From Beijerinckiaceae bacterium RH AL1 (GTDB lineage Bacteria; Pseudomonadota; Alphaproteobacteria; Rhizobiales; Beijerinckiaceae): DNA of 64,000 nt. The stretch spans positions 3,286,597 to 3,350,596 of the forward strand of contig LR590083.2 of assembly GCA_901457705.2 (NCBI GenBank), read 5' to 3'. Of the stretch, positions 8,432 through 17,976 are shown piece by piece. The translations under genes and the position numbers were made by a program. The notes under the pieces were generated by a model. The model ran no database searches, was not told the DNA's origin, and saw only the letters and a program-made list of their open reading frames with translations. Numbering within the stretch: the stretch's first letter is position 1; every line of letters begins with the position of its first letter.

Positions 8432-9370
8432 GTGAGCTACGCGCAAACAAAAGCTCTTCTGCAGGCTCGCGGCGACGATCTCGCCGCGCATTTCGCGGCG
8501 CTCGGCCCAGGTCGACTTCTCACGCTCGTCGGCGTCGCGGTCGACGCGTTGGCGGCAAACCTCCCGTCCGGAGCGCCGAGGATGCTGCGGATCGATCTTT
8601 CCAACGCAGCGCGTCTCGGCTCGAACGCCGCATGCGTTCTCGATGACTTGGCTGGGCTCGCGCTCGGCACATGGCCGGAATGGCCGCAAGCTCGCCTGCA
8701 GTCCTGGGGGCGCGCGGCGCGGCGGCTGGCTTCCGCCGGACGGGCGCCACTATTTCGCGCCATGGCGCCGGAGTTGCAGCTTCCCGAGCTCCTAGCCGCT
8801 TCCGGCGCGCCAGCTCTCCTGTTTCAGATCGACCCCACGCGTGCGGAGCGTGCGGCGCCGGTGATCGCGGCGCTCGAATGGTGCCGTCGCCATGGGGCTG
8901 CGACCGTGGCGCTGATCGCCGAGGAACCTCCCTGCATCTCGCCTTGGGATCGCATCTTGTATGGCGCGCTTCGGCTGGAGCTTGCGCCCCTCCCCGTCGC
9001 CTCGCGCTTGGTCCAACCCCGGCCTCATGATGAAGGACCGAGCGGCAGCTTCATCGAACGGCGCATGCGAAGTGCCCTTGCGGCCGACGCGGAGCTGGCG
9101 GGGCTTTTCGAGGACGAGGTCACCGTGCAACTCGGGCCGCTCGGTCCGAGGCCACGCGTCGACCTGCTTTGGCGCGACGGGAAGGTCGTCGTGGAGCTCG
9201 ACGGCCTCGAGCACGAACGCGATCCCAACTATGGCGCCGACCGTCATAGGGACTACGAACTTCTCGTAGCAGGTTACCTCGTCCTGCGACTCACCAACGC
9301 CGAGATCGCCTTGGACCTGGGGCGCTCCATCGAGAAGGTGCGCCGCGTGGTCAACTTGAGGAGAGAATAG
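8432..9370 (+). CDS. Protein with C-terminal Vsr/DUF559-like PD-(D/E)XK nuclease domain (cassette gene A)
   Basis: A 312-aa protein that starts at GTG 8432, with GGAG about ten bases upstream. The last 110 residues match the DUF559/very-short-patch-repair endonuclease fold: an Asp in RPRVDLLW, then the catalytic strand KVVVELDGLEHE (E-x-D-G-x-x-H), an Arg/Asp helix ADRHRDYELL, and the closing GYLVLRLTN. Residues 1-200 are not recognised; they are alpha/beta in character with no Walker A motif. The gene is followed after one base by gene B and then by a HerA-like ATPase overlapping gene B, so the three form one operon. Base composition is visibly less GC-rich than in flanking core genes. A DNA-cleaving role in a defence system is inferred. 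Confidence 0.75.
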   Translation: MSYAQTKALLQARGDDLAAHFAALGPGRLLTLVGVAVDALAANLPSGAPRMLRIDLSNAARLGSNAACVLDDLAGLALGTWPEWPQARLQSWGRAARRLASAGRAPLFRAMAPELQLPELLAASGAPALLFQIDPTRAERAAPVIAALEWCRRHGAATVALIAEEPPCISPWDRILYGALRLELAPLPVASRLVQPRPHDEGPSGSFIERRMRSALAADAELAGLFEDEVTVQLGPLGPRPRVDLLWRDGKVVVELDGLEHERDPNYGADRHRDYELLVAGYLVLRLTNAEIALDLGRSIEKVRRVVNLRRE

Positions 9371-9371
9371 C

Positions 9372-10136
9372 TTGAGCTTCAATCCGACGCCGAGCCAGGC
9401 GCTGCTTCTCTTCGGTCTCCTCGCCGCACACGGCGAATGCGCGCAGGCCAACGTGATGCCTGCGGTGACAAAGGCCGATCGCGAAGCGCTCGAGAATGCC
9501 AAGCTGATCAGTGTCGAGAAAAAGGGGCGCGGCCTCTATCTCAGCTTATCGGACGCAGGCTGGAATTGGGCTGCAGGCAACTTGTCCGCAGAACTGCCGC
9601 CGGCTCATCTCACGTTGCATGAGATGCTCGCGCGGCTCGGCGAATTTCTCGAGAAGAATGACGAGACGCTTGCAGCCTTCATCGGCGCAAAGCCGAAAGA
9701 GAAGGATGAGCCCAAACCTATAGCCGCGAAGCGAAAGTCCACCAGGACATCGTCGAAGACAGCTGCTTCGGCCAAGGAGCAAAAGCCCGGCAAGACGACG
9801 AAGGCGAAGGCTGGCACCGGCACGGAACGAAAGCCCGGCAAGACGCCAAAGCCGAGGCCACCGTCTGCCACTGCGCTGCGCAAGCGCATCGAGGTCGCCT
9901 ACCTGGCGCTCACCGGCGGCCGCAAGAATGAGTCCGTGCGTCTCGCTCGGCTTCGAAGAGAACTGTCGGACCTCGATCGCACCGTCGTCGATGCAGCGCT
10001 CGGCCGCATCCTGAAGGGCGACAAGAAGGCGTCGCTGATGCGGCACGACGATCCGAACCAGCTCGACCAGGCCGACCATGCCGCCGCCTTCAGCCCGGCC
10101 GGCGAGCCCTTTCACATCATCTGGATTGCCTCATGA
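9372..10136 (+). CDS. Winged-helix protein with lysine-rich linker (cassette gene B)
   Basis: A 254-aa protein from TTG 9372, one base after gene A, with AGGAGAG just upstream. Residues 1-65 read like a winged helix-turn-helix: a first helix with LLLFGLLAAHGE, a recognition region KADREALENAKLIS, and a wing LYLSLSDAGWNWA. Residues 110-165 are a low-complexity Lys/Thr/Pro/Ala linker (KPGKTTKAKAGTG and similar), probably disordered and DNA-contacting. A small C-terminal domain (165-254) contains a helical SVRLARLRRELSDLDRT segment. The stop overlaps the ATG of gene C by four bases. The protein could be a DNA-binding specificity subunit or a regulator of the cassette; no family name can be assigned with confidence. 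Confidence 0.6.
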   Translation: MSFNPTPSQALLLFGLLAAHGECAQANVMPAVTKADREALENAKLISVEKKGRGLYLSLSDAGWNWAAGNLSAELPPAHLTLHEMLARLGEFLEKNDETLAAFIGAKPKEKDEPKPIAAKRKSTRTSSKTAASAKEQKPGKTTKAKAGTGTERKPGKTPKPRPPSATALRKRIEVAYLALTGGRKNESVRLARLRRELSDLDRTVVDAALGRILKGDKKASLMRHDDPNQLDQADHAAAFSPAGEPFHIIWIAS

Positions 10137-13100
10137 ACAAGGAATTGCAGGCGCTGCAGGATGCCGACTTCGGCTGGGTGCAGTCGCTCGAAAGCGTTTG
10201 GAGCAACGAGGAGACGGCCGACGCCGGTCCAACCAAGACCTTGTCGACGCCTTGATCGCCGAGGTCGCCGCGCTGACGGCGGCGCCCAACCCGCCCGGTC
10301 GCGTCTTCCTCGGCCAGGCCGGCATTGGCAAGACGCATCTCGTCGGAGTCATGAAGCGCCGGGCCTGGGCGGCCGGCTGCTGGTTCGTGATGCTCGACGT
10401 GGTTGGCATCACCGACTTCTGGAAGAGCGCCGCGCTTAGCTTCGTGACATCTCTGCTGCAAGAGATGCCCGACGGACAGAAACAGTATCAAGCGGTGATC
10501 ACCGGCATAGCCCGGCGGTTCAGGATCGAGAAAGAGGTCAACATCGCCTTCGACAGTCCGGCTGTCGAGCCAAAGCGCCTCGTCGACTTGCTGGTCGGCG
10601 GACTGATGAAGACCAGCATGGCCAACGCGCTGCGACATCAGGATGTTTTCCGCGCGCTCGCGCTGCTTCGCTCGCACGACATCGCAACTGTAGGGATCGC
10701 TCACGCTTGGCTCCAGGGTTACGATGCTGACGAGGCCATGCGCAGAGCGCTCGGCTTTCTATCGCCGCCACCATCGCCGGTTCAGATCGTGGAAGGTCTT
10801 CTGTGGGTGATGGGACTCGCAGGCCCTACCCTCATCGCCGTCGATCAAGTCGACGGCGTCATAAGCATGCCGACCGCAGGGCCTTCGGATTTCGGCGAAA
10901 CGTCCGATTTCACCGCACTGCTCAGCGGCGGGCTGCTCGACCTTGCTCGCAAGACAGGGCGCGGCATGCTCGTCATGACCTGTCTGTTGAGTTCCTGGGA
11001 AGTGCTGAAAAGCAGAGGGCCGAGCCCCCTTTCACAAAGCTTCACGCCACCCGTTCCGCTGAGGCCCGCGCGAAACGTCGCGTTTGTGCGTAAGCTCATC
11101 GCCGATCGTTTGCTACCGGCCTACGCTAAGGCCGGCATTCAACCAGAGACGCCAACGGGCCCCTTCAGCCAAGCGGCCATCGTGAGCGCATCTCAGGGAA
11201 TGACACCCCGTTCCATTCTGATGCGCTGCGATGAACATCGCAGGCTGTGCCTGTCGGAAGGCCGCGTGTTGCTTTGCAACGATCTCGCCGATAGCGGTGG
11301 GACACCGACCAAACCACCGGGAGAGACTGGCAGCCTCGACGCAGACTTCAAGGAACTGGTGTCCTCCGCTGAGCTTGCCGGGCTTATCGATGAGAAAGAC
11401 GATACCTTGCTCGGCGCGCTGCTGCGGGAAGCGTTCGACCTGTACGCTAAGCAGATACCGTCGAACAACGCGCACGACGTCTTAAGCCAGTCCGATTCTG
11501 TGCAACGTACGCCGCCGCTTCACGGTCGGTTGACGTTCATCGACCACGAAGCGAACGACCGCGCCCGACACTATTGCTTTCGCGCGCTCCAGCATAGCAA
11601 CGCTGTAGCGCTGTGTGCTCGCTTTCGAGCTGCGCTCACGGCGTCCGGCATCGCCGCGAAAGTCGCCGATCGAAAGCTTGTCGTCGTGCGTCGCGGGCCG
11701 CCACCGTCAGGGCCGAAAACAAGGGAGCTGTTCGAGGCCTTCCGCGCCGCCGGCGGGATCGAGATCGACCCGAGCGATGCGGACCTCCGCAGCTTCGTCG
11801 CCTTGCGCCAGATGCGCGATGCGGCCCTGGCCGGTAGCGCTTTCGACGCCTTCGAGAGATGGCTCATCGCGCGCAAGCCGCTTTGCGAGACTGAGTTCTT
11901 CAAGGCGGCCGGACTCTGCCCGCCGCCGCTTCCGCCATGGGACGAGACCGCCGCTAAGGGACAAGCGCCCGATCCGCGCGAGGCAGCAAGCAAGCCAATC
12001 GTCACGCCGGAAAGGGCGGAAACCACCCCAGCTGCGCCATCCGCAGTGCAGACGCCCCCTCCCCCACCCCCCACCACCCCGCCCGTGACCGAGACCCAGG
12101 CCGACATCCCCATCGGGCCGCGGGTGCAGGGCGGGTCGCTCGGGCCGCTCCAGGTGCTGCCGCTGAAGAACCTCGTGCGGCACACGGCGATCTTTGCCGG
12201 GTCGGGCTCGGGCAAGACGGTGCTGCTGCGCCGCATCGTCGAGGAGGCGGCGCTGGCCGGCATTCCGGCCATCGTGCTCGACACCAACAACGATCTGGCG
12301 CGCCTCGGCGTGCCGTGGCCGAGCCGGCCCGAGGCGTTTTCGGACGCGGACGAGGCGAAGGCCAAGCGCTACGCGGAGACCGTCGAGGTCGCAGTGTGGA
12401 CGCCGGGCGTGCCCGGCGGCCGGCCGCTCACGCTCGCCGTCCTGCCCGATTTTTCGGCGCTGGCGGCCGACGACGAGGTGGCGCAGGCGGTCGACATGGC
12501 CTGGGCGACACTGGCCCCGCTGGTCGGCGCACGCGGCGCGACCAAGGACCTGAAGGAGGGCGTGCTGAAGGAGGCGCTGACCGCCTTTGCGCGCGAGCGG
12601 CGCACCGGCATCGACGCCTTCATCGACTACCTCGCCGAGCTGCCGGTCGAGGTGAGCCGGCAAAGCAAGGCCCAAAAGTTCGGGCTGGAGATGAGCGACC
12701 AGCTGCGCGCCAAGATCGCGGTGAACCCCCTGCTGAATGCCGCCGGGCAGCCGCTCGACCCGGCCGTGCTGTTCACCGCCTCGCGGCCCGGTGCGACGCG
12801 CATCTCGGTCGTCAACTTCGCCGGGCTCGCGGCGGACGCGAGCAAGCAGGACTTCGTCAACCAGCTGCAGATGGCGCTGTTCACCTGGATCAAGCGCCAC
12901 CCCTCGGCGACGCCGCGCCTCTACGTCTGCGACGAGGCACAGAATTTTGCGCCCTCGCAAGGGTCGACCGCCAGCAAGGCCTCGGCGGTGGCGCTGGCGC
13001 AGCAGGGCCGCAAGTTCGGGCTCGGCATGATCTTCGCCACCCAGGCGCCGAAGGGCATCGACACCAACATCGTCTCGAACTGCCTCACGCATTTCTACGG

Positions 13101-13317
13101 GCGCATGTCGTCGCCGGCGCTCCTCGATGCGACGGAGGACATGATCAAGTCGCGCGGCGGCACGGCGCGCGATCTCGGCGCGCTCACCTTCGGCCTGTTC
13201 TACTTCTCGACCGAGGGCACGCCGGCACCCGTCAAGGTGAAGACGCCGCTCTGCCTCTCCTACCACCCGGCCAACCCGGCGACGCCGGAGGAGGTGGAGG
13301 CGCTCGCGCGGGGGTGA
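10133..13317 (+). CDS. Two-domain ATPase: AAA plus HerA/FtsK-like (cassette gene C), frameshifted near its start
   Basis: Corrected length is about 1061 aa. The first ATPase has Walker A GQAGIGKT (residues 61-68) and Walker B LIAVDQVDG (about 235). After a proline-rich linker (about 640-660) a HerA/FtsK-like motor follows: Walker A GSGSGKT (about 690), the strand VLDTNNDLARLG, Walker B YVCDEAQNFAPS (about 930), and RKFGLGMIFATQAP. Gene B's stop overlaps ATG 10133, whose frame gives 32 good residues and then hits a stop at 10252. The ATPase frame takes over at NQDLVDAL (10231). Restoring one C in the CC at 10229-10230 joins them as AGPNQDLVDALIAEV. Without repair, translation would need a start in the other frame. 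The role is inferred as a DNA translocase of a defence cassette. Confidence 0.8.
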
Positions 13318-13430
13318 GGCGCACGGCTCGAAAGGGCTGCGGCCGCGGGGCGACCTCATGGCGCGCCCGGCCGGCAAACCTCTGCGATCTTTAAGGTGGC
13401 CCTGCAATCGAGAACGACTATAAACCCCGC

Positions 13431-15311
13431 ATGACCGATGCTACCGCTGCCGACGCCGCCCTGGGGGCGTCGCCCGATGCGCCGCCGACCGCGCTGCCGC
13501 CGACCGAGGCGCCAGCGCCCGAGACGTCCGAGAAGCCCAAGCGCGGCCGGCCCAACTTTCGTGCCCTGCGGCAGGTCATCCCCTATGTCGCGCGCTACAA
13601 GGGGCGGGTGCTCGGCGCCGTGCTGGCGCTCACCGCCGCCTCCGGCGCCACGCTCGTCGTGCCGGTGGCGATCCGGCGGATCGTCGACTTCGGCTTCGCC
13701 GAGTCGAGGTCGGGGCTCATCAACTCGTATTTCGTGGCGATGGTCGGCGTCGCGCTGGTCCTCGCGGTGGCCTCCGCGGCGCGCTACTTTTTCGTGATGA
13801 CGCTCGGCGAGCGCGTGGTGTCCGACCTGCGCCGCGACGTCTTCGCCCATCTCACCCGGCTCGATGCCAACTTCTACGATCACGCGCGCACCGGCGAGCT
13901 GGTCTCGCGGCTGACGGCGGACACGACGCAGCTGAAGTCGTCGTTCGGCTCCTCGGCCTCGGTGCTGCTGCGCAACCTCTTCATGTTCACCGGCTCGCTC
14001 GTCATGATGTTCGCGACGAGCCCGAAGCTCTCCGCCTTCGTCTTCGTGGTGCTGCCGGCGATCGTGCTGCCGCTCGTCGCCTCGGGGCGGCTGGTGCGGC
14101 GGCGCTCGCGTGCGGCGCAGGACACGCTGGCCGACGCCACGGCCTATGCCGCAGAGAGCCTCGGCGCGGTGCGGGCGATGCAGGCCTATAACGCGCAGGC
14201 CACCACCGCCGGCCGCTTCGCCCGCGCCGTCGAGGAGGCGTACGCCGCCGCCAAGAACGCCATCACCGCCCGCGCGGCGCTGACCGGCGTCGTCATCCTG
14301 CTCGTGTTCTCGAGCGTCGTCGCGGTGCTGTGGCTCGGCGCGCACGACGTGCTGGCGCACCGCATGAGCGGGGGCACGCTGTCGCAGTTCGTGCTCTACG
14401 CGGTGCTCGGCGCGAGCGCGCTCGGCCAGCTCTCGGAAGTCTGGGCGGAGATCGTCGCGGCCGGGGGCGCCGCGGGGCGCATCGGCGAGCTTCTGGCGGT
14501 GCGCCCGCAGATCGTCGCGCCGGCGGATCCGATCCGCCTGCCGGCGCACCCCGCGGGCGCCGTCATCTTCGAGGACATCGTCTTCGCCTATCCGACGCGC
14601 GGCGAGGACCGGGCGCTGCACAATGTCAGCTTCGCGGTGCGCCCGGGCGAGACGGTGGCGCTGGTCGGCCCCTCGGGCGCCGGCAAGACCACGCTGTTCC
14701 AGCTCATGCTGCGCTTCTACGATCCGCAGCTCGGCCGCATCCTCTACGACGGCATCGACATCCGTGCGCTCGACCCCGCCGACCTGCGCGCAAAAATCCG
14801 CAGCGTGCCGCAGGACCCGGTGATTTTCGGCGCGACGATCGCCGACAACATCCGCTACGGCCGCCCCGACGCGACGGTCGAGGAGGTGCGCCGCGCCGCC
14901 GAGCAGGCCGCGGCGGACCAGTTCATCCGCATGCTGCCGGACGGCTACGAGACGATGGTCGGCGAGCGCGGCGTCACGCTGTCGGGCGGCCAGCGCCAGC
15001 GCATCGCGATCGCCCGCGCGATCCTCGATGCCGCGCCGCTGCTGCTGCTCGACGAGGCGACGTCCGCCCTCGACGCCGAGAACGAGGTGCTGGTGCAGGG
15101 CGCGCTGGAGAAGCTGATGGCGCAGCGCACGACGCTCGTCATCGCCCACCGCCTCGCCACCGTGCTGAAGGCCGACCGCATCCTGGTGCTGGACGGCGGC
15201 CGCATCGTCGAGGAAGGCACGCACCGCTCGCTGGTAGCGAAGGACGGCCTTTACGCGCGCCTCGCCAAGCTGCAGTTCGACGGCCACCGGCTGACGACGG
15301 CGGCGGAGTAG
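13431..15311 (+). CDS. ABC exporter with fused membrane and ATPase domains (ABCB-type, MsbA-related)
   Basis: A 626-aa half-size exporter. A proline/alanine-rich N-terminal tail (about 40 residues) is followed by a six-helix transmembrane domain (about 50-350) and an ATPase domain. The ATPase shows Walker A GPSGAGKTT, the Q-loop at SVPQDPVIFG, signature LSGGQRQRIAIARA, Walker B LLLLDEATSALD and the H-loop VIAHRL. Layout and length match the alphaproteobacterial ABCB subfamily related to MsbA. Such exporters work as homodimers in the inner membrane; lipid, peptide or drug substrates are possible and cannot be told apart here. It starts 113 bases after the accessory cassette and marks the return to native composition. 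Confidence 0.9.
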   Translation: MTDATAADAALGASPDAPPTALPPTEAPAPETSEKPKRGRPNFRALRQVIPYVARYKGRVLGAVLALTAASGATLVVPVAIRRIVDFGFAESRSGLINSYFVAMVGVALVLAVASAARYFFVMTLGERVVSDLRRDVFAHLTRLDANFYDHARTGELVSRLTADTTQLKSSFGSSASVLLRNLFMFTGSLVMMFATSPKLSAFVFVVLPAIVLPLVASGRLVRRRSRAAQDTLADATAYAAESLGAVRAMQAYNAQATTAGRFARAVEEAYAAAKNAITARAALTGVVILLVFSSVVAVLWLGAHDVLAHRMSGGTLSQFVLYAVLGASALGQLSEVWAEIVAAGGAAGRIGELLAVRPQIVAPADPIRLPAHPAGAVIFEDIVFAYPTRGEDRALHNVSFAVRPGETVALVGPSGAGKTTLFQLMLRFYDPQLGRILYDGIDIRALDPADLRAKIRSVPQDPVIFGATIADNIRYGRPDATVEEVRRAAEQAAADQFIRMLPDGYETMVGERGVTLSGGQRQRIAIARAILDAAPLLLLDEATSALDAENEVLVQGALEKLMAQRTTLVIAHRLATVLKADRILVLDGGRIVEEGTHRSLVAKDGLYARLAKLQFDGHRLTTAAE

Positions 15312-15402
15312 CTCTTTTTCGCCCCCGCACCCGCTCATGCGGCCGAGCGGCACGTAGCGTATGCTTTGTGCTAGAACCTCTGCCGTCGCACCGAGGGAGC
15401 CT

Positions 15403-16248
15403 TTGACGAAAGCGGACTCCAAGCCCGAGCCGGCCAGGCTCGATCCGTTGAAGCCCGACCCGGTGAAGGCCGGGCCGAAGCTCGAACCGCTCGGCGTGGA
15501 CGCGCGCCGCGAGGCGATCGTCGCGGCGGTGCGCCAGCGCGGCTTTGCGACGATCGAGGCGCTGGCGACGACCTTCGGCGTCACCGTGCAGACGATCCGG
15601 CGCGACCTCAACGAGCTTTCGGGCGAGGGCCGGCTCGAGCGCTATCGCGGCGGCGGCGGCCTGCCCTCCTCGGTCGAGAACGCCGACTACGCCTCCCGCC
15701 GCACGCAGCTCTCGGCGGAAAAATGCCGGATCGGCGAGCGCGCGGCGGCGCGCATCCCCGATCACTGCTCGGTGTTCGTCGACATCGGCACGACGCCGGA
15801 GGCGGTGGCCAACGCGCTCGTCGCGCATACCGGCCTCAGCGTCGTCACCAACAATCTCAACGTCGCGCTCACCCTGTCGCGCGAGACCGAGTTTCGCGTC
15901 GTGGTGGCGGGCGGCACGGTGCGCTCGGGCGACGGCGCGGTGCTCGGCCAGCAGACCTGCGACACGCTCGCCCAGTTCCGCGTCGACTACGCGGTGATTG
16001 GCATCTCGGGCATCGACACCGACGGCACGCTGCTCGACTTCGACTTCGAGGAGGTGCGCGCGACGCAGACGATCTTGGCCCACGCCAAGGCCGTCTACCT
16101 CGTGGCCGACCACACCAAGTTCGCGCGCCGCCCGATGGTCAAGGTCGGCTCGCTCGCGCAGGTGCACACCTTCTTCACCGACCGCGAGCCGCCGCCGGAG
16201 CTGGCGCGGCTGATGCGCGAGGCCGGGGTGGTCTGCGAGGTCGCGTAA
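15403..16248 (+). CDS. glpR: DeoR/GlpR-family transcriptional repressor of the glycerol genes
   Basis: A 281-aa DeoR-family regulator. After a 30-residue lysine/proline-rich lead comes the helix-turn-helix FATIEALATTFGVTVQTIRR with DLNELSGEGRLERYRGG. The sugar-phosphate isomerase-like effector domain follows (VFVDIGTTPEAVANAL, VVTNNLNVALTL, GISGIDTDGTLLDFD, YLVADHTKF). I chose TTG 15403, which has GAGGGAG at 15393-15399; an in-frame ATG at 15361 lacks such a site. The gene precedes glpD, glpK and an aquaglyceroporin in the same direction, so it most likely represses them and responds to glycerol 3-phosphate. A candidate operator lies at 16316-16331. Confidence 0.88.
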   Translation: MTKADSKPEPARLDPLKPDPVKAGPKLEPLGVDARREAIVAAVRQRGFATIEALATTFGVTVQTIRRDLNELSGEGRLERYRGGGGLPSSVENADYASRRTQLSAEKCRIGERAAARIPDHCSVFVDIGTTPEAVANALVAHTGLSVVTNNLNVALTLSRETEFRVVVAGGTVRSGDGAVLGQQTCDTLAQFRVDYAVIGISGIDTDGTLLDFDFEEVRATQTILAHAKAVYLVADHTKFARRPMVKVGSLAQVHTFFTDREPPPELARLMREAGVVCEVA

Positions 16249-16315
16249 ACGGTTCGCCGGCCGCCGCTCTGCGGCCAACGCAGGGCGTTTCGGGTCTTCG
16301 GTCGAACGACAGGTG

Positions 16316-16331
16316 TTTTCGTTTCCGAAAA
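16316..16331. promoter_or_regulatory. Candidate GlpR operator upstream of glpD
   Basis: A perfect inverted repeat TTTTCG-TTTC-CGAAAA lies 47-62 bases before the glpD start. TTCG half-sites of this kind are typical of DeoR/GlpR operators. Further half-sites nearby (TTTCG near 16288, TTTTCG near 16368) suggest more than one binding site. No binding has been shown. Confidence 0.55.
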
Positions 16332-16377
16332 TGGGGTATGACAGGGGACTGACAAGCGACTTCGGCGTTTTCGGCCC

Positions 16378-17871
16378 ATGGACATCCCTTACGACCTCCT
16401 CGTCATCGGCGGCGGCATCAACGGCACCGGCATCGCGCGCGACGCCGCCGGCCGCGGCCTCCGCGTGCTGCTCTGCGAAAAGGACGACCTTGCGGAAGCA
16501 ACGTCGTCATCGTCGACGAAGCTGATCCACGGCGGCCTGCGCTATCTCGAATATTACGAGTTCCGCCTCGTGCACGAGGCGCTGGCCGAGCGCGAGCGGC
16601 TGCTCAAGATCGCCCCCCATATCATCTGGCCGCTGCGCTTCGTGCTGCCGCACGCCGAGGGGCTGCGGCCGGCCTGGATGCTGCGGCTCGGGCTCTTTCT
16701 CTACGACCATCTCGCCCGCCTGCGCACGCTTCCGGGTTCGAAGAGCGTTCGTTTGCGAACATCGCCCGTCGGCGCGCCGCTGCAGGAGCGGCTGACCAAG
16801 GGCTTCATCTACTCCGACTGCTGGGTCGAGGATTCCCGCCTCGTCGTGCTCAACGCCATCGACGCCCGCGCCCACGGCGCCGACGTTCGCACCCGCACCA
16901 AGGTCGAGAGCGCGCGGCGCGACGGAGACGCCTGGGTCGCGACGCTGCGCGGCGCCCGGGGCCAGGAGACCGTGCGGGCGAAGATCGTCGTCAACGCCGC
17001 CGGCCCGTGGGTGTCGCAGACGCTCGGCGGCACGCTCGGCGTCAACGCCAAGGCCGCCGTCCGCCTCATCAAGGGCAGCCACATCGTCACCAAGAAGCTC
17101 TACGAGGGCGACCAGGCCTACATCCTGCAGAACCCCGACAAGCGCATCGTCTTCGCGATCCCCTACGAGCGCGACTACACGCTGATCGGCACGACCGACG
17201 TGCCCTACGACGAAGCGCCGGGCCCGGTGCGCATCTCGCCGGAGGAGACGACCTATCTCTGCGAGAGCATCAACCGGTTCTTCACCAAACGGATCGGCCC
17301 CGCCGACGTCGTGTGGAGCTACTCGGGCGTGCGCCCGCTCTTCGACGACGCCGCCGAGAACGCGTCCGCCGTGACGCGCGACTACGTGCTCGACATCCAC
17401 GACGCCGACGGCGCGCTACCGGTGCTTTCCGTCTTCGGCGGCAAGATCACGACCTACCGCCGCCTCGCCGAGCACGCGATCGCCAAGCTCGAGAAGTATC
17501 TGCCGGCGCTGAAGAAGGGCTGGACCGACACCGCGCCGCTGCCCGGCGGCGACATGGACGACTTCGACGCCTGGCTCGCGGGCTTTCGCAAGCGCCACCC
17601 CTTCCTGCCGGAGGCGCTGGCGACGCGGCTCGTGCGCGACTACGGCACCCGCGCCGAGACGATCGTCGGCACCGCAACCAGTCTCGCCGACCTCGGCGAG
17701 GATTTCGGCGCCGGGCTGACGCGCGCCGAGGTCGACTATCTCGTCGCCGAGGAGTGGGCGGTGGCCGCCGCCGACATCCTGTGGCGGCGCTCCAAGCTCG
17801 GCCTGCGTCTGTCGAAAGATGAGGCCGACCGGCTGGAGGGCTACCTCGAAAAGCGAGCCGCTGCCGCTTAG
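16378..17871 (+). CDS. glpD: Aerobic glycerol-3-phosphate dehydrogenase GlpD
   Basis: GlpD oxidises glycerol 3-phosphate to dihydroxyacetone phosphate at the inner membrane and passes electrons to quinone. The 497-aa protein begins with the FAD-binding motif DLLVIGGGINGTGIARDAAG. It has SSSTKLIHGGLRYLEYYEFR near residue 45, the family block GTTDVPYDEAPGP near 280, and SVFGGKITTYRRLAEHA near 350. The length matches the E. coli enzyme. It is the first structural gene after glpR, separated by about 130 bases that contain the candidate operator. Confidence 0.96.
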   Translation: MDIPYDLLVIGGGINGTGIARDAAGRGLRVLLCEKDDLAEATSSSSTKLIHGGLRYLEYYEFRLVHEALAERERLLKIAPHIIWPLRFVLPHAEGLRPAWMLRLGLFLYDHLARLRTLPGSKSVRLRTSPVGAPLQERLTKGFIYSDCWVEDSRLVVLNAIDARAHGADVRTRTKVESARRDGDAWVATLRGARGQETVRAKIVVNAAGPWVSQTLGGTLGVNAKAAVRLIKGSHIVTKKLYEGDQAYILQNPDKRIVFAIPYERDYTLIGTTDVPYDEAPGPVRISPEETTYLCESINRFFTKRIGPADVVWSYSGVRPLFDDAAENASAVTRDYVLDIHDADGALPVLSVFGGKITTYRRLAEHAIAKLEKYLPALKKGWTDTAPLPGGDMDDFDAWLAGFRKRHPFLPEALATRLVRDYGTRAETIVGTATSLADLGEDFGAGLTRAEVDYLVAEEWAVAAADILWRRSKLGLRLSKDEADRLEGYLEKRAAAA

Positions 17872-17976
17872 TCACGACAAGGTCGTCGCCCGCTTGCGGG
17901 ACAAGCCGGCCCGCCAGAGGCCGGCCGCGTGAAGAATTGCCCCGCCGGGGCAACCGGGATGAGAGAGGCGGAAACG

